Of a DNA stretch of 64,000 bases, positions 11,413-23,021 are shown piece by piece; within the stretch, counting starts at the first letter, position 1, and every line of letters starts with the position of its first letter. The DNA comes from Chaetoceros tenuissimus (taxonomy: Eukaryota > Bacillariophyta > Thalassiosirophyceae > Chaetocerotales > Chaetocerotaceae). A program made the translations under genes and the position numbers. Where the stretch lies: assembly GCA_021927905.1 (NCBI GenBank), contig BLLK01000038.1, positions 1,364,001-1,428,000 of the forward strand. The letters are read 5' to 3'. The notes below the pieces were generated by a model. It saw only the letters and a list, made by a program, of their open reading frames with translations, had not been told where the DNA came from and made no database searches.

Positions 11413-12745
11413 TTGTTGCCTACAATAACTCATTAGACACTACAGGTTCGAATAAGTCCACTCATTTGAAACCACGGCACTCTTGCATTCGACATATTAT
11501 TGTTCTGCATTCCACACTTTTATGTAAGCTTGGCAATAATTTCTCTGTAAACAGCTGTAAACGATGCAATAGTTACTCGGCAAAGAAGGCTTGAACTAGG
11601 TGTGACGCAATCACACACTGCAGTATCAATTTCTTCTCCCTCAAGCCTGAAATTGGCGAGTTAGCTGGACATCTTGAACCTATGCAACAATGAATTCAGC
11701 ATGTGCTTGTTGAGTAATATCATGATGTAATAATAAAATCCAGATCGTTTGCTTTGACTGATGCATATGCACTATACCGTATGGAGATCATTCTCACAAT
11801 CAATACGTTCGGTCGCTCTATACTCAATGCTTTTCCAACTTGATATCTTGATGGTAAAATGATCCCTCGTCGATACATGCATACATCGCAAACAACTCCG
11901 TAATCTTATCTCTTAACCCAAATGTAATTTTCACTCGCAAGCTCAACTCTTTCGTAATCTCATAATCGTTATCTAGGGAAATCCTTCGTCCCACAACGTA
12001 ATTCATTCTCTTGACACACTTTTGACAAAGCTATGAGATGATAAGACATCCGAATTGCGTTCGCGTTACAACAAGACACTTACAATAAATAAACCATAAA
12101 CCATATCCATTGTCCCTTTGGCAACACAATTACAAATCACCATCTGCATGTGTTTCCGTCAGTGAAACAAACAAAAATAATTATTTCAAAACCATATCAA
12201 CTCATGTGAGTCATACAAGCTTTGTAGACCAAGAAGAGAAATGGATAAAGGAGATTGTAGGCTTTCACCAAACAGATCTCATCATCTCTGTATCAACTCC
12301 CCCATTTCATGTAGAAGTCAATATGCTGCACATCAGTAATACAATTCCACTTTCAGGAACACGCTCATAATTTCAAAATGACAACATGCGAGTCTCCGTA
12401 GATGAGCATACACCAACTCATTTTCTAACAATCAGACTCTTTACAATTCAAGATCACAATATCTCTAACAATATTCGATGCTATGACATGGAGCAGGCAA
12501 TGATAATGGTATGTCTCCGTCTTCGGTAATACCAATACAACCAAGGTGCATACCCTTCCCGACCACTTGTCAGGTACTTATCCAACATGCATGAGAAGGT
12601 GCTAGACCAATTGAACAATTGGTATCTCATACTATCTCGCCTACGCAAATCTGCTGCCACATGCAACAATTTGGAACTATGACTAGTTCTTTCTACTACT
12701 GTATCGAACGGTTTGTGAGATGAATAATAAGATGTATGTATAATT

Positions 12746-13086
12746 GATGCGCGCTGCGAAGAAAGCTAAGAAAGCTACAAGAGAGGAGAGGTTGAGGAAT
12801 ATGAAGAAACGTAGTGGATCGGCTGTAACACAAGCAACTGCAATGGCAAGCGAAGAAATTTCCAAGAATGCAGAATCAGACAACCAAGACGTCTCCTCTA
12901 ATGAAAAAACTTTTGAAGAGACAGCAATTACTGATCAGAATCAGTCCTCTCCTGACGAATTAGTCTAGGTTGAATGAGAAACTGTCGGCAACTCCACCTT
13001 GTAGCAAATAAATAATATATGTTTATCTACACTCTCCAAGTAACCTGTTTTAAAAATGATTTATCCAATCCAAAGAACTTGCATTG
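12746..13086 (+). pseudogene. Inverted, truncated copy of the receptor gene's 3' end
   Basis: The plus-strand frame at 12744-12968 matches the C-terminal tail of the receptor gene at 6927-8822 almost residue for residue, from MMRAAKKAKKA to QNQSSPDELV and the stop. Homology continues through the 3' flank to about 13086, mirroring about 6811-7183 on the other strand. A net 11 codons (33 bases, in frame) between MAS and EISK are missing. The rest of the receptor is absent, so this is a fragment rather than a second receptor. Substitutions are few, so the event looks recent. Confidence 0.9.
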
Positions 13087-13418
13087 TTGCGAAGACCTTT
13101 TCCTTCAAATATCTTATTGATCTAGGTATATGGTATTCCGCTGGGTAACGATATTTCAAAACGTGTCTAGGGATTCAAGCAAGTTAGTTCAACTTTTATA
13201 AAAATAATACGAACCACGGTAGTGAGATGCAAAGTATGAGCCAAATATTGTTTCTTGATTATTGCCTGAATAAAAATCTCAAACAGACGATACTTCAGAG
13301 TAGTTTGAAATTATTTTACTTACATCACTAAAATGACTTTTCATTTGGTTCCAATGACAAGTTCTTTTTTACTTCTACAGCCCTATCTCTTCCTTACTAC
13401 ACAAGTAAATTTTAATAT

Positions 13419-16268
13419 TTACGCACTCCATAGTCTAGAGTCTATTGTCCCATTGCCTTTTGAGGAAATTGGTTTTGATATATCAATTTGCTCACAAATA
13501 CTCTTTCCAATAACGCTCAAGGCTGCTTTCGTGTGAATTGAGTTGTAAGATTGTTTCTTTTGTTCGGACTCATTGGCACCATCTGATTTGTGAGAAAAAT
13601 TAATTGTTGATGAGAAATTGCGCCCGTCGTTGGTCAATACTAAGAGTATTGCTTGCATCATAGGAGGAATAATGTACGTATCCTGATTTTTACCATAAGC
13701 TGTATTGATGCCATGAGGTAGTTCCACCACAAGGTTAAATATGAGACTATGCTTCATATTTCCATTCAGTAACATGAAATATACGCATCCTGTCTTAGAG
13801 GTGGTGACGAGTGCTATCGAGGGACCTACTGCTACCACTACTTTCTCTGTTGTCGTTAGTAAGGACAACTGAAGAGAGCGCAGCGGTATAGAGCTACCGA
13901 GCGTCGAACGCACTTCAGCTTTCAAACTAACAGACTTGGCTGAATATATAACGAACTGGAATGGTGCTGTTTTCCTTGTTTCAAGTTGAGCTCCAAACTC
14001 AACTTCACCTCGACCACTCAAATATGAAAATGGTAAAAGGCAGTATTCGTGACAGGATTCGAAAAACATTTCACAATCACATGTCCTATCTACTCCTTGC
14101 AATAAGCATTTTTCAAAAACCCATTCTAGAACTCCTCGTTTCCTCTTCATAACTATCAGGTTAAGGTCAGTGTACCAAAATTGTGTCGTGGCATTTGATC
14201 GCTTCTTCTGCTGTACAATAGACACAAAAGCCCAAGTGCCCTCTAAAGCATTGCAGTGATACACCAGGTTTGAAGAATACAGAGGATCTCCACTATTGTG
14301 AAGTTTTAAACTTGCAGCCTTATCAATACGGTACCATCCTTCTTGACATTTGGCAACATCCATATGGTCAAATCTTTGTATCATCTCACTGAACTCCATG
14401 AAAAAGGTCCCGTCCCCCTTTTTGTATGCAGTTTCTCCAATTTGCTTGCGTAGTTTCTCAGTCCACTCTTCGCTTGAAGCTGCCCATTTCCCTTGCCATT
14501 CTTTCGTACCCCATGGATTACGTATTCTAACAAGGCGCACTGTCCTTTCTTTATCGCTAGTTGTATCATTTGGAGTATCTACAATCGTAATCTCGTCGTC
14601 ATGTTTTTCCTCTTTAGTAAAGAAGTTTGTCACTTTCTTCTGCTGCCCAACGACTACTCCATGTACCTCATATACATTCAAAAGAGAATAAGCATGACAT
14701 GGAACAAGTCCATTCCCTCCTGCATTAGTAGCTATACCCATTAAAAAGCCAGCACTTGTAAATGATAGTATTCGTGCAAATAGCGAATCTAAATCATATA
14801 CTTGTCGAAACCGTATTCGTTCCACAGGTGATCCAGTTAGATCGGCAAACGCTTCAGATATAAATCCTCCGCTCAATCTAGAATATGACCCATGAACTTT
14901 TGCGTAGGCTTTTTCAACAAGACATGGCCAAAGTGTCGTGCCTGATGCAAATGCTGGTTGGGCAGCAATGCCTGGCTGTATTTCAACACTTCCATTTTCA
15001 TTTTTCCCAGAAGTACTCCGCTTTCTTTTTTTGGAGGCATCCATTGCTATGGCAGGTATACATGAATCTACCAAAATTGGAGACCATTTTCCATCTAAGC
15101 AAAAGTTGACTTCGTAACATCCCTCCTCATTAAAAGTTTGATGAGGAAATATCTTTTCCATTAGATATTGCCGTTCTGCGACGACAGCTAGTGCAGACAA
15201 GAACCAACAATCTCCCATTGCTCCCTGTTTGACATCAGAAGGATAAAATCTACCTTGATGGTTCAATTTAAAAGTAGGAAATGACTCAAACCTAACCCAT
15301 TGCAATAGGTGAACCCATGCATTGGTAGATTGCTTTGAAATTTGACTAGATTGTTGATGCTTATCATCCCATTGAAAGAACCGACATTGTGAATTCTTTG
15401 TAGCATAGGTCGCACCATCACTCTTCTGATTCTTTGTATTTCCACCATTGTCAAGTACGATCGGAACATTGTTTACTTTTCGTTTAGGTCTCGGTCGTCC
15501 ACAACTTAAAAAGAATCTTCCATAGTTTGGTCCATCCCTTTGTACAGTTTTGACAGCTGCAGCAACTCCACAATTGCATTTGATAACTTTATCATCATCA
15601 GCATCTGTTTTCGATAAAATTTTACGTCCATCAAGTGATGATGTATTGGGAGGAAAATCTTGGTCTACGAACTTGACTTGAAGTGCACGACATGCTTCGA
15701 TGGCCTTGTCCCATTTCTTTGTTGGTTTGCAGGATATCAAGACCTGTTTCTCTTGTTTGGCTGATGGTCTTTTCTTGTCGTCAATACATTTGTAGTCTGA
15801 AGCAATTTTTCTATCCTTTTCGTCTGATATATTTTGGTTCTTGTTGTTTTGACTGCATTTAGAAGTGCTAGATACTAATATATCTGCACTCGAAGATGAA
15901 GAATCAAAGAATGACGCAATCGCCTGTTGTACATTATTAGAACTATTGCGAATGGCGTCTATAGCAGTGCTTTCGTCGACCCCAGTAATTTCCTGAAACA
16001 AGACTATATCATTTTGATTTACATTTATGTTGATGCTTGCCTCTTTAGTAACATGTCTTGGATCTTTCGTGCTGTGGTCCTCAGTATCAAGTGCAATAAC
16101 TTCCACTTCTTGTTCAGCAAAGGAACATGAATCGTCATCATCAATGACAATTATTTCTTTTCCTTCTGAAGTGACATTATTACTACCATCTCTCATTTGA
16201 CGTTCATATGCAATTCTTACAAGTATTGAATGAAGATTGTTATTCTCTCTATTGTAACTGATGTTCAT
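13419..16268 (-). CDS. Calpain-type cysteine protease with UBA-like and GRF zinc-finger modules
   Basis: One exon encodes 949 residues from ATG 16268. The calpain catalytic triad is complete: C354 in GAMGDCWFLSA, H525 in PCHAYSLLN and N584 in RIRNPWGTKEW. An insert of about 40 residues lies between His and Asn. Residues about 86-121 (FQEITGVDESTAIDAIRNSS) resemble a UBA helix bundle, which would suggest ubiquitin binding. Residues about 233-300 form a GRF-type zinc finger (CNCG, YGRFFLSC, CRFFQWDD), a module that binds nucleic acid in other proteins. The C-terminal 300 residues are beta-rich and may correspond to calpain C2-like domains. No EF-hands are visible. An intracellular regulated protease is likely; the domain mix is unusual. 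Confidence 0.88.
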   Translation of the reverse strand: MNISYNRENNNLHSILVRIAYERQMRDGSNNVTSEGKEIIVIDDDDSCSFAEQEVEVIALDTEDHSTKDPRHVTKEASININVNQNDIVLFQEITGVDESTAIDAIRNSSNNVQQAIASFFDSSSSSADILVSSTSKCSQNNKNQNISDEKDRKIASDYKCIDDKKRPSAKQEKQVLISCKPTKKWDKAIEACRALQVKFVDQDFPPNTSSLDGRKILSKTDADDDKVIKCNCGVAAAVKTVQRDGPNYGRFFLSCGRPRPKRKVNNVPIVLDNGGNTKNQKSDGATYATKNSQCRFFQWDDKHQQSSQISKQSTNAWVHLLQWVRFESFPTFKLNHQGRFYPSDVKQGAMGDCWFLSALAVVAERQYLMEKIFPHQTFNEEGCYEVNFCLDGKWSPILVDSCIPAIAMDASKKRKRSTSGKNENGSVEIQPGIAAQPAFASGTTLWPCLVEKAYAKVHGSYSRLSGGFISEAFADLTGSPVERIRFRQVYDLDSLFARILSFTSAGFLMGIATNAGGNGLVPCHAYSLLNVYEVHGVVVGQQKKVTNFFTKEEKHDDEITIVDTPNDTTSDKERTVRLVRIRNPWGTKEWQGKWAASSEEWTEKLRKQIGETAYKKGDGTFFMEFSEMIQRFDHMDVAKCQEGWYRIDKAASLKLHNSGDPLYSSNLVYHCNALEGTWAFVSIVQQKKRSNATTQFWYTDLNLIVMKRKRGVLEWVFEKCLLQGVDRTCDCEMFFESCHEYCLLPFSYLSGRGEVEFGAQLETRKTAPFQFVIYSAKSVSLKAEVRSTLGSSIPLRSLQLSLLTTTEKVVVAVGPSIALVTTSKTGCVYFMLLNGNMKHSLIFNLVVELPHGINTAYGKNQDTYIIPPMMQAILLVLTNDGRNFSSTINFSHKSDGANESEQKKQSYNSIHTKAALSVIGKSICEQIDISKPISSKGNGTIDSRLWSA

Positions 16269-16511
16269 AACTCATGACAAAACATACATATTCATGTGAA
16301 CATGAAAATGACTACAAGTAGTATGCAACACATCACTGAGTCCGTCATTGTCATTGTTGCATCAGGAGTATTCTGGCTAGGCAAAGTAGCCGAGAGAAAG
16401 AGGTACGAAAGTGGCCAATTTCAATTCCCTTCTATTCTTCTTCCTCTTTTAGTTCATGTTTTGTAACACCTTTAGATAGTTCACTGTTGTTCACCTGTCT
16501 CTATCCAAGAA

Positions 16512-18323
16512 ATGGAATCTAATAATGGACCGCCATTTGCGACGTCGTGGACCACGAGTCAGAATGTTTCTGTAGATTATGGAGGATCAGAGTTTGAATC
16601 GTCAAAAAGCCTCAACACAGGGGAGACAAATATTCCTACAAGTACTTCACATAATAACCTACTAGAGAATCAATCTGGACGAGCCATTCAAGCATATACA
16701 ATTGACTCAGACGATGAATCAGATACATCAGAAGTATCAGCTCTTCAAATAGCTGTTTTACCGACATCAACTGAAAATGCTCAAAAGGCAAGGTCGAAAC
16801 TGCGACGATACATGATCATTAGTGTTGTACTTTTAATTGTCATTTCAGCAGCCATCATGATACCCATTTATATCTTTGTACTCAAACCGAAACCTCCAGG
16901 TATATCTGAAAGACCTTCCATGGTTCCTTCTGTCGCTCCGTCCTTTTCACCGACGCAAATATTATATGCAGAGTATATAGATAAGATATCACAAATAAGT
17001 AAAGCTACATTGATGAATATACCAGGTACACCCCAATACCAAGCCATGAGATGGTTATATCATCATGATCCAGCGGGGAGACGAGATATAAATGATCCAA
17101 GACTGTTTCAAAGATATATATCTGCTGTATTTTATTACTCCACGTCGAATGGACGTGGATGGTATGATTGTTTCAAATCAGATTCGGCATGTACGACTGG
17201 ATCGAAAAAGTCATGGCTGAGTTCATGGGATGAATGTGAATGGTATGGATTTGAAAAATGCAATGAGGAGGGGTTAGTCACAAAATTTGTCATTCTCAAG
17301 AATCAAAATGGTGTTGGGAATACACCGCATGGGAATGGACTTGATGGGACATTGCCGGATGAATTTGGATATTTAACTTCTTTGGAAGAGCTTCAGATTG
17401 ATCGTAATCCTCTTTTAGTTTCGAATATTCCATCTTCTTTTCGAAATTTGAAGAGATTGCGCAAGTTGAGTTTAGCGTTTAATAATTTGCAAGCGCCTTG
17501 GCATGAAGGTTTGTTGGATGAGATGAATGATTTAGTTGGACTATATCTTGGATGGAATGACTTCAACATGACTTTGCCAATCGATATTGCTAGACGGACG
17601 ACTTTGATGTCTATAGACTTGGGAGGAAATCATTTATATGGTACAATACCAAAGAAATATGGACAATTGTCCTCATTGAGTGAGTAATAAAGGAATGAAA
17701 TTTCTAGAACATTACTTGCACGATAATGAATGCAGAGTATTGATAACTAATATACTTCAAAATTTTGCATCACAGCAATTCTAGATTTCGACAATAATAA
17801 TTTAACGGGGGAATTGCCACTTGAATTGTTCCCGACTGATGGCAATACAGGTTTGTCCTCTTTGAAAAGATTGGATCTTAAAAAGAATAACTTGAATGGT
17901 ACACTCTCTTTCCTTGGGAATCTACTCACACTTGAAGAGCTTTATCTATCAAACAATAACTTCTCTGGTGCAATACCGCCATCATTTGAAAACATTGGAG
18001 CAAAAAGTGACAATCCAAAAGTAATTGCTCTAGATGGTAATTCTTTGAGCGGGATAATACCTGCAGAACTTGGCAGTATCAACAATCTAGGTACGTTCTT
18101 CTATACAAGGTGTATTGACAATGCTTATAATACCCACCATGGAGCTGACTTCTTTTTTCTTATAGTATCTCTGAACCTGACCAGCAATGTTTTTGACGAA
18201 CAAGAACTTCCTCAAGAAATTTGCGATTTAAATCCCTCGACTTCGGAGCTGCGAGAAGTTTACGTAGATTGTAATACTATTTCATGCTCCTGTTGCGATA
18301 GTACTTGTAACAACATCATATGA
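16512..18323 (+). CDS. Membrane-anchored leucine-rich-repeat protein
   Basis: Three exons, 16512-17679, 17776-18090 and 18166-18323, join in phase to give 546 residues. The first 98 residues are hydrophilic and Ser/Asp-rich. A single hydrophobic span at about 99-124 (IISVVLLIVISAAIMIPIYI) then acts as a signal anchor, so the rest probably faces outside. About ten plant-type LRRs follow (for example LYLSNNNFSGAIPPSFENIG), with a Cys-rich cap near the C-terminus (ISCSCCDSTC). There is no kinase domain. Similar LRR proteins are common in diatoms, where roles in recognition or adhesion are suspected. The ligand cannot be inferred. Confidence 0.88.
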
Positions 18324-18956
18324 AACCAAATTTACTTCATAATTAATAAATAACATAGGACTCATAAATGATATCTGAACCAATTCTAATAATCGCATGT
18401 AGAAGGATTTCCATCTCGACTCCATTATCCGTATGCTTGGCTGATGTATTCGTGTTGCATGTATTCATTGTGAAATGACTACCAATCAACTTTCACGAAG
18501 CAATATCATGACAATCAATATCCACTTTCACTATTTGATAGCAAAGGTGAGATTGAACTCCATATGTAAAGCTCTGAAGCTTTTTCTATTGAAACCATGA
18601 GTGACTTATCACCAAGATTGACAGGTGAAGCACTGGAAATTATTTCCAAGTTCTTTCAAAGATGAGACTTGAACCTGGCATCTGCGTGTTCGTAATAAAA
18701 ATAGGTCCCAAGGCAAGCTGTCGTCTCGAAGAAAAGAACCTATGTACGATCTAAAGCAACGACTCACTGTCCTTTAACGTCTTCTTTCAAATAAGTTTTC
18801 GGCGATAGACAAAACAATAGATGATATGATACGGAAATTTAAATGTCTAAAAAGTTTAATTCAATTTTATTTTCAGTTGGAATAATTCACAGAAAGGAAA
18901 CATTGCTTTCTTATTCCCTAATAAGCTAACCTAAGACGTATGATGAGACGTGTGGT
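18324..18956. other. Intergenic, no gene seen
   Basis: This stretch between the LRR gene and the 3' end of the first M11 protease contains stops in all frames. A GACTTGAACCTGG string near 18666 looks like a tRNA T-arm, but no cloverleaf can be built around it. Confidence 0.6.
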
Positions 18957-21900
18957 TTAGTAACATCCACGCATGAACTTTGGACCATTATTTACACAGG
19001 TTCCACAGCATTCTTTACCTGTGGAGCGACATGCCGCACATTTTGGAGTAGGCTCTTCTTTTGGTTTCATTGTACATTTTCCATTCTTGTTTCCATTTCC
19101 TACCCATTCACAGTTTCCTAGACAGTCTTGTTTTCTTGTTACAGAGGAGCATTTAAGTGGAGGATCTGATACTACAACATTAGTAGAACATACTCCATTC
19201 AGATCTTGTACTTCGCTTGATCCAAAATCTCCAACAGCTGACACCACCTGTGTTCCGTCAATACTAATCTGATAGTTTCCAAGTCCATAGCTGCAGCAAA
19301 TACCATCACCGTAGGAATCATTAATTTGGAATCTGTATGGAACATTGTTTGGTACGCAGATTGAGTCAGTGTGCTCAGTTCCACTGTCGGTGTAAGATCC
19401 TGAAGTTAGCTCAACACCACCACAAGTCGAAAGGGTCCAGCTTGTCTCTCTAGGATAATTATCAGTGGTCAGGTCGACAGCGATTCTCATCTCATCTGGA
19501 GCACATTTACATACTACTTCACCACCTACAATCTCTTCACCGTAGTAGCATGATGCAACTTGAAGAGGCTTGGTCTCGCTTGAACCGAAAGCACCACCAG
19601 ACAAAACAGTGCTGCCATTCACAGTCACAGTGTATGATCCAGATCCATATGCACAGCAAATTCCATCACCGTATGAATCATTGATGGTAAAACTGAGACT
19701 AGTCCAATCATCAACACATACCTCACTTGTGATTGTAGTACTACTAGCTGTGTAACCGCCACCGGATAGTACTACTGCCGAAGTAGCATCAGTGAGCTGC
19801 CATGAAGTCTCACCTGGGTAATTATCTGTGAGAATTTCAACGCTAACAACATCGCATCCTCCAGATGAAGTAGGTGAGCTCGTAACAGCTGCAGTTGGAG
19901 CATTAGTTGGACTGCTTGTTGGAGCTTGAGATGGTGGGTTGGTAGGTGGTAAAGTTGGATTTGGTGTGGGGAACTTGGTAGGCTATTGAAAATAACGTAA
20001 AAATTTAGCTTCAAAATGAAAAATCGAAAATTTTCGAATTTTTCTCAAACTTCGCAAAAAAACTTACTGCTGCAGTTGGCGAGCTAGTAGGGGCGGTAGA
20101 TGGTGCAGAAGTCGGTGCCAATGTTGGTGGTACAGTTGGATTTGGTGTAGGGGACTTGGTAGGCTGCAATAGTATCAAAATACAAGAGATATGAGTGTCA
20201 AAAATGAAAAAATCGCAAAATTTTCACAAGTGAACTACGAAGAAATGTACTTACTGCTGCAGTAGGTGAGGTTGTCGGACTGCTTGTTGGAGCAGGAGAT
20301 GGTGGATTAGTCGGTGGTACAGTTGGATTTGGTGTGGGGGACTTGGTAGGCTGCAATAGTATCAAAATACAAGAGATATAAGTGTCAAAAATGAAAAAAA
20401 TCGAAAAAATTCCACAAGTGAAACTACGAAGAAATGTACTTACTGCTGCAGTAGGTGAGGTTGTCGGACTGCTTGTTGGAGCTTTCGTCGGGGCTGCTGT
20501 AGGTGAAACATTACTGCAAATTCCAAACTGGGTACTTTCTTGACTACCAAATTCTCCTCCTGTCTTCACAACGGTACTTCCTACTTGAAATGAATAGGAA
20601 CCATTTCCATAAGCACAACAGATACCATCTCCGTATGAGTCGTACATGGAGAAAGTGTAGTATCCATTGGCCAAAACAATGTTTGATGCTCCAGTAGAAC
20701 CACCAGATGCAAGTACATTGTTAGCATCATCCCTGATATCCCAAGTAGTCTCACCAGCATAACTGTCTGGGGTAATTGAAACGGACGCAGTTCCATCGTA
20801 GCATGGAGGAGGATTATCAAAGCGTTCAATCTTGACGTTTGCTGTTGCAGGGTTGGATGCCAAATTTATGCTGTTCACGGTTACGCGAAAGTTGGTATCT
20901 GGTGAAGAATACGTTCCTCCGCTATTCAAATATGCCAAAATATCTGATTCTCCGTATCCAGTTCCTAGGTCACGCTTATGAACCATGACTTGATTTCCGC
21001 CTTCGAGAGTACCACTATTGATACCAGATTTTCTATTGAAGCTCACATAATAACTCTCATTCAAATCAACCTTTGCAATGACCATGTCCTCTGTAGCAAC
21101 ATTGAGATTTCCATAATCGGAGAGGCCAATAAGATTTCCTTCCCATCCATCAAATGAGACGGAAATCTGCTTGTCATCGTACCAACCTAGTTGCCAGTTC
21201 TTTGGTGCATTAAAGCACTGTCTTGGACCGTCGTCGTTACTATAGCTGAACCCCATCATACCACTCTGATCTCCATAAGTTGCCGATGACGAACCTGCAG
21301 CAGCAGCAGGATCTCCAGAATGTGCCAATACAAGATTGTGTCCAACTTCATGAGCTGCAGAAAAGAACGAAGGTTATGTCAATAATTTTGAAATGAATGA
21401 ACCAAAGTAAAAGCTCTTTTTGCAAACTTACCTTGAGCTGAAACATAAGTACACCAGTTATCCGAGTATACAGACCGCCAATTATTGATATTCGCATATG
21501 CAATACCATTCATAGTTCCAGCTGGGAGACAATACATGACATGATTTGCAATTTGATTTGGACTACTAACACTAAACTTTGCATTCAATGCTGTAACAAT
21601 GTCATTATTCATGACAGAGTCTCCATCAGTGGATGCAGAAGGGACAGTCACTGTGGTTACACCACCATTGATGCCGGTTCCTGATGCAGGTACAAAGTTC
21701 AACTGATTGTAGGAACACTGATTGTACCATGACTGAAGGTTGAGAGAATCGTTTTGATTGGCAAAAACACTCTCTGCAAGTTGACTTTCAGAAGCAGATG
21801 TGGTTTTATCCGCAGCAATAACACGAACAACAAGAACAGATCTGGTTCCAGCACATGATCCTCCAATGTAGGTACCACAGTTTCCAACTTGAGTCTGGAG

Positions 21901-22377
21901 CTGACGTCCATGAGGTCCTTTGCCGTTGTTGCCATTGTTCTTCTTCTTCTTTGCAAGTCCAGGAGGAGACTTGGAAATGATCTCAGCTGTGGACTCATCA
22001 ATCATTGCATCTGCATCGAATTCAAGTTCTACCTCTCCAGACATAAGCTTGCCGTTTCCAAAGTTCTTCTTGATGAAGGCCTTGTCTACGGCTTTCACCT
22101 TGTAACTTTTTCCACTTGGAGTTTCACAAGTCATGAACTGATCATCGGTTCTATCCTCATATTGTACATCGACAATAGAAGCAATGCAAGTATCATCAAG
22201 TTTCTTGAGTTGGCGTCTTCCTCGAAGCTGTGAAGGGAATGGGATTTAGGTGAGAGGTCTATTATTCGTGCCATCGATCCTTGTTATAAGTCATATACTT
22301 ACAGTATCCTTCTCTCCAAGAGCAGTCACAGAGTCCAGTGCTACAGAGGCGAGGAAAATTGGAAGTGCAAACTTCAT
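18957..22377 (-). CDS. Secreted M11 (gametolysin-type) metalloprotease with repeated C-terminal beta domains
   Basis: Six exons join in phase: 22377-22303, 22227-21432, 21354-20444, 20350-20255, 20163-20068 and 19982-18957, giving 999 residues. A signal peptide (MKFALPIFLASVALDSVTA) is followed by a propeptide. The zinc site is HEVGHNLVLAH with H292, E293, H296 and H302, followed by YGDQSGMMG as Met-turn. This matches peptidase M11, known from gametolysin, which digests algal cell walls. Three beta-sandwich repeats carry ETSW/ETTW and DSYGDGICC. The first is in exon 3 and two are in exon 6, separated by Pro/Thr linker exons. A Cys-rich tail ends NGPKFMRGCY. It is probably secreted to the wall or matrix. 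Its paralogue lies inverted at 60778-63628. Confidence 0.9.
20068..20350 (-). repeat. Tandemly duplicated Pro/Thr linker exons with their introns
   Basis: Exons 4 (20350-20255) and 5 (20163-20068) are each exactly 96 bp, begin PTKSPTPNPTVPPT and end SPTAA, and are phase 0 on both sides. The flanking introns also match closely (CTGCAATAGTATCAAAATAC). Exon 6 starts with the same linker type. The unit that multiplied was exon plus intron. Confidence 0.9.
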
Positions 22378-22405
22378 TTTATATATAATTATCTTGGACG
22401 TATAA

Positions 22406-22443
22406 AGTTTTGGTTTTCAGACTTGTTTCAAGTTGCCACTTTT
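22406..22443 (-). promoter_or_regulatory. Promoter block conserved between the two M11 genes
   Basis: A 38-base stretch ending 28 bases before the start codon is identical to 60711-60748 upstream of the paralogue. It includes GTGGCAACTTGAAACAAGTC. Neighbouring sequence is less conserved, so it may be a core promoter or 5' UTR element, or simply recent duplication. Confidence 0.7.
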
Positions 22444-23021
22444 GTATTTTATGAGTCGTCATGAAATAACATCATCTTGAACGAGGAGTATGTCTCACTT
22501 CTCATCCAGAACAGAATAAAAAGACTTTCAACGGAAAAACGGAAAAGTATAGGCTATTAGGCCATATTCAAGAGTTTTCATTGGTTCATACCAACGGAAT
22601 GACTTGTGATCCATAACGATGTCCGGTAAAGGCATATGACCTATAATGACTTTCAGTTCGAAATTGAAAAGTGGTAGTTGGAGTGCACCCTCCCACGAAT
22701 GAGTCTGCACCACATTCTTTTTGAATTATCTATCGTCGTTGGTTTTTTGTTGGCTGAAGTATAGCGAGCGTTCCTTCCTCAAGATGAAGGTTTACTAATA
22801 GTTAGTTGTTGCCTAAGTATAGGTATGGCGATATGGCGAGCATACGAATAATCTGAGACGGAAACAAAAGCCCGTCCTAAGATAAATATGCCCTTCTTTG
22901 CGACTCTTCAAAGAATTTTGATGAGGTGTGCGTGCTTTTATGATCTCTAATGAAACCAATGTCTACTCCATAATTAATGTAAGATTCTTTATACATTATC
23001 TATGAAAAGAGCATTCTTGAC
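22444..23021. other. Intergenic, no gene seen
   Basis: Only frames of about 60 codons occur here, without coding character. The stretch holds the upstream flank of the M11 gene and the 3' flank of the hydrolase gene at 23022. Confidence 0.6.

Larger units (their letters stand above)
8823..12745. other. Gene-poor tract with hairpins and repeats
   Basis: No frame in about 3.9 kb has coding character. All are short, and their translations are rich in Cys, His and Ser with no recognisable domain. On the minus strand near 10000-10100 a stretch reads like protein (GDSSEALLAITKTIGNPTR) but is soon broken by a stop and a frame change, which suggests an old decayed coding element, perhaps a transposon. 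I could not identify LTRs, terminal repeats or a reverse transcriptase. Confidence 0.6.

Noticed and set aside
12110-12370. 86-codon plus-strand frame
   Set aside because: No domain, no splice partners and surrounding sequence of the same composition; likely chance.
18655-18735. Possible minus-strand tRNA (GGTTCAAGTCTC resembles a T-arm)
   Set aside because: Acceptor, D and anticodon stems cannot be paired around it; only a five-base outer stem forms.
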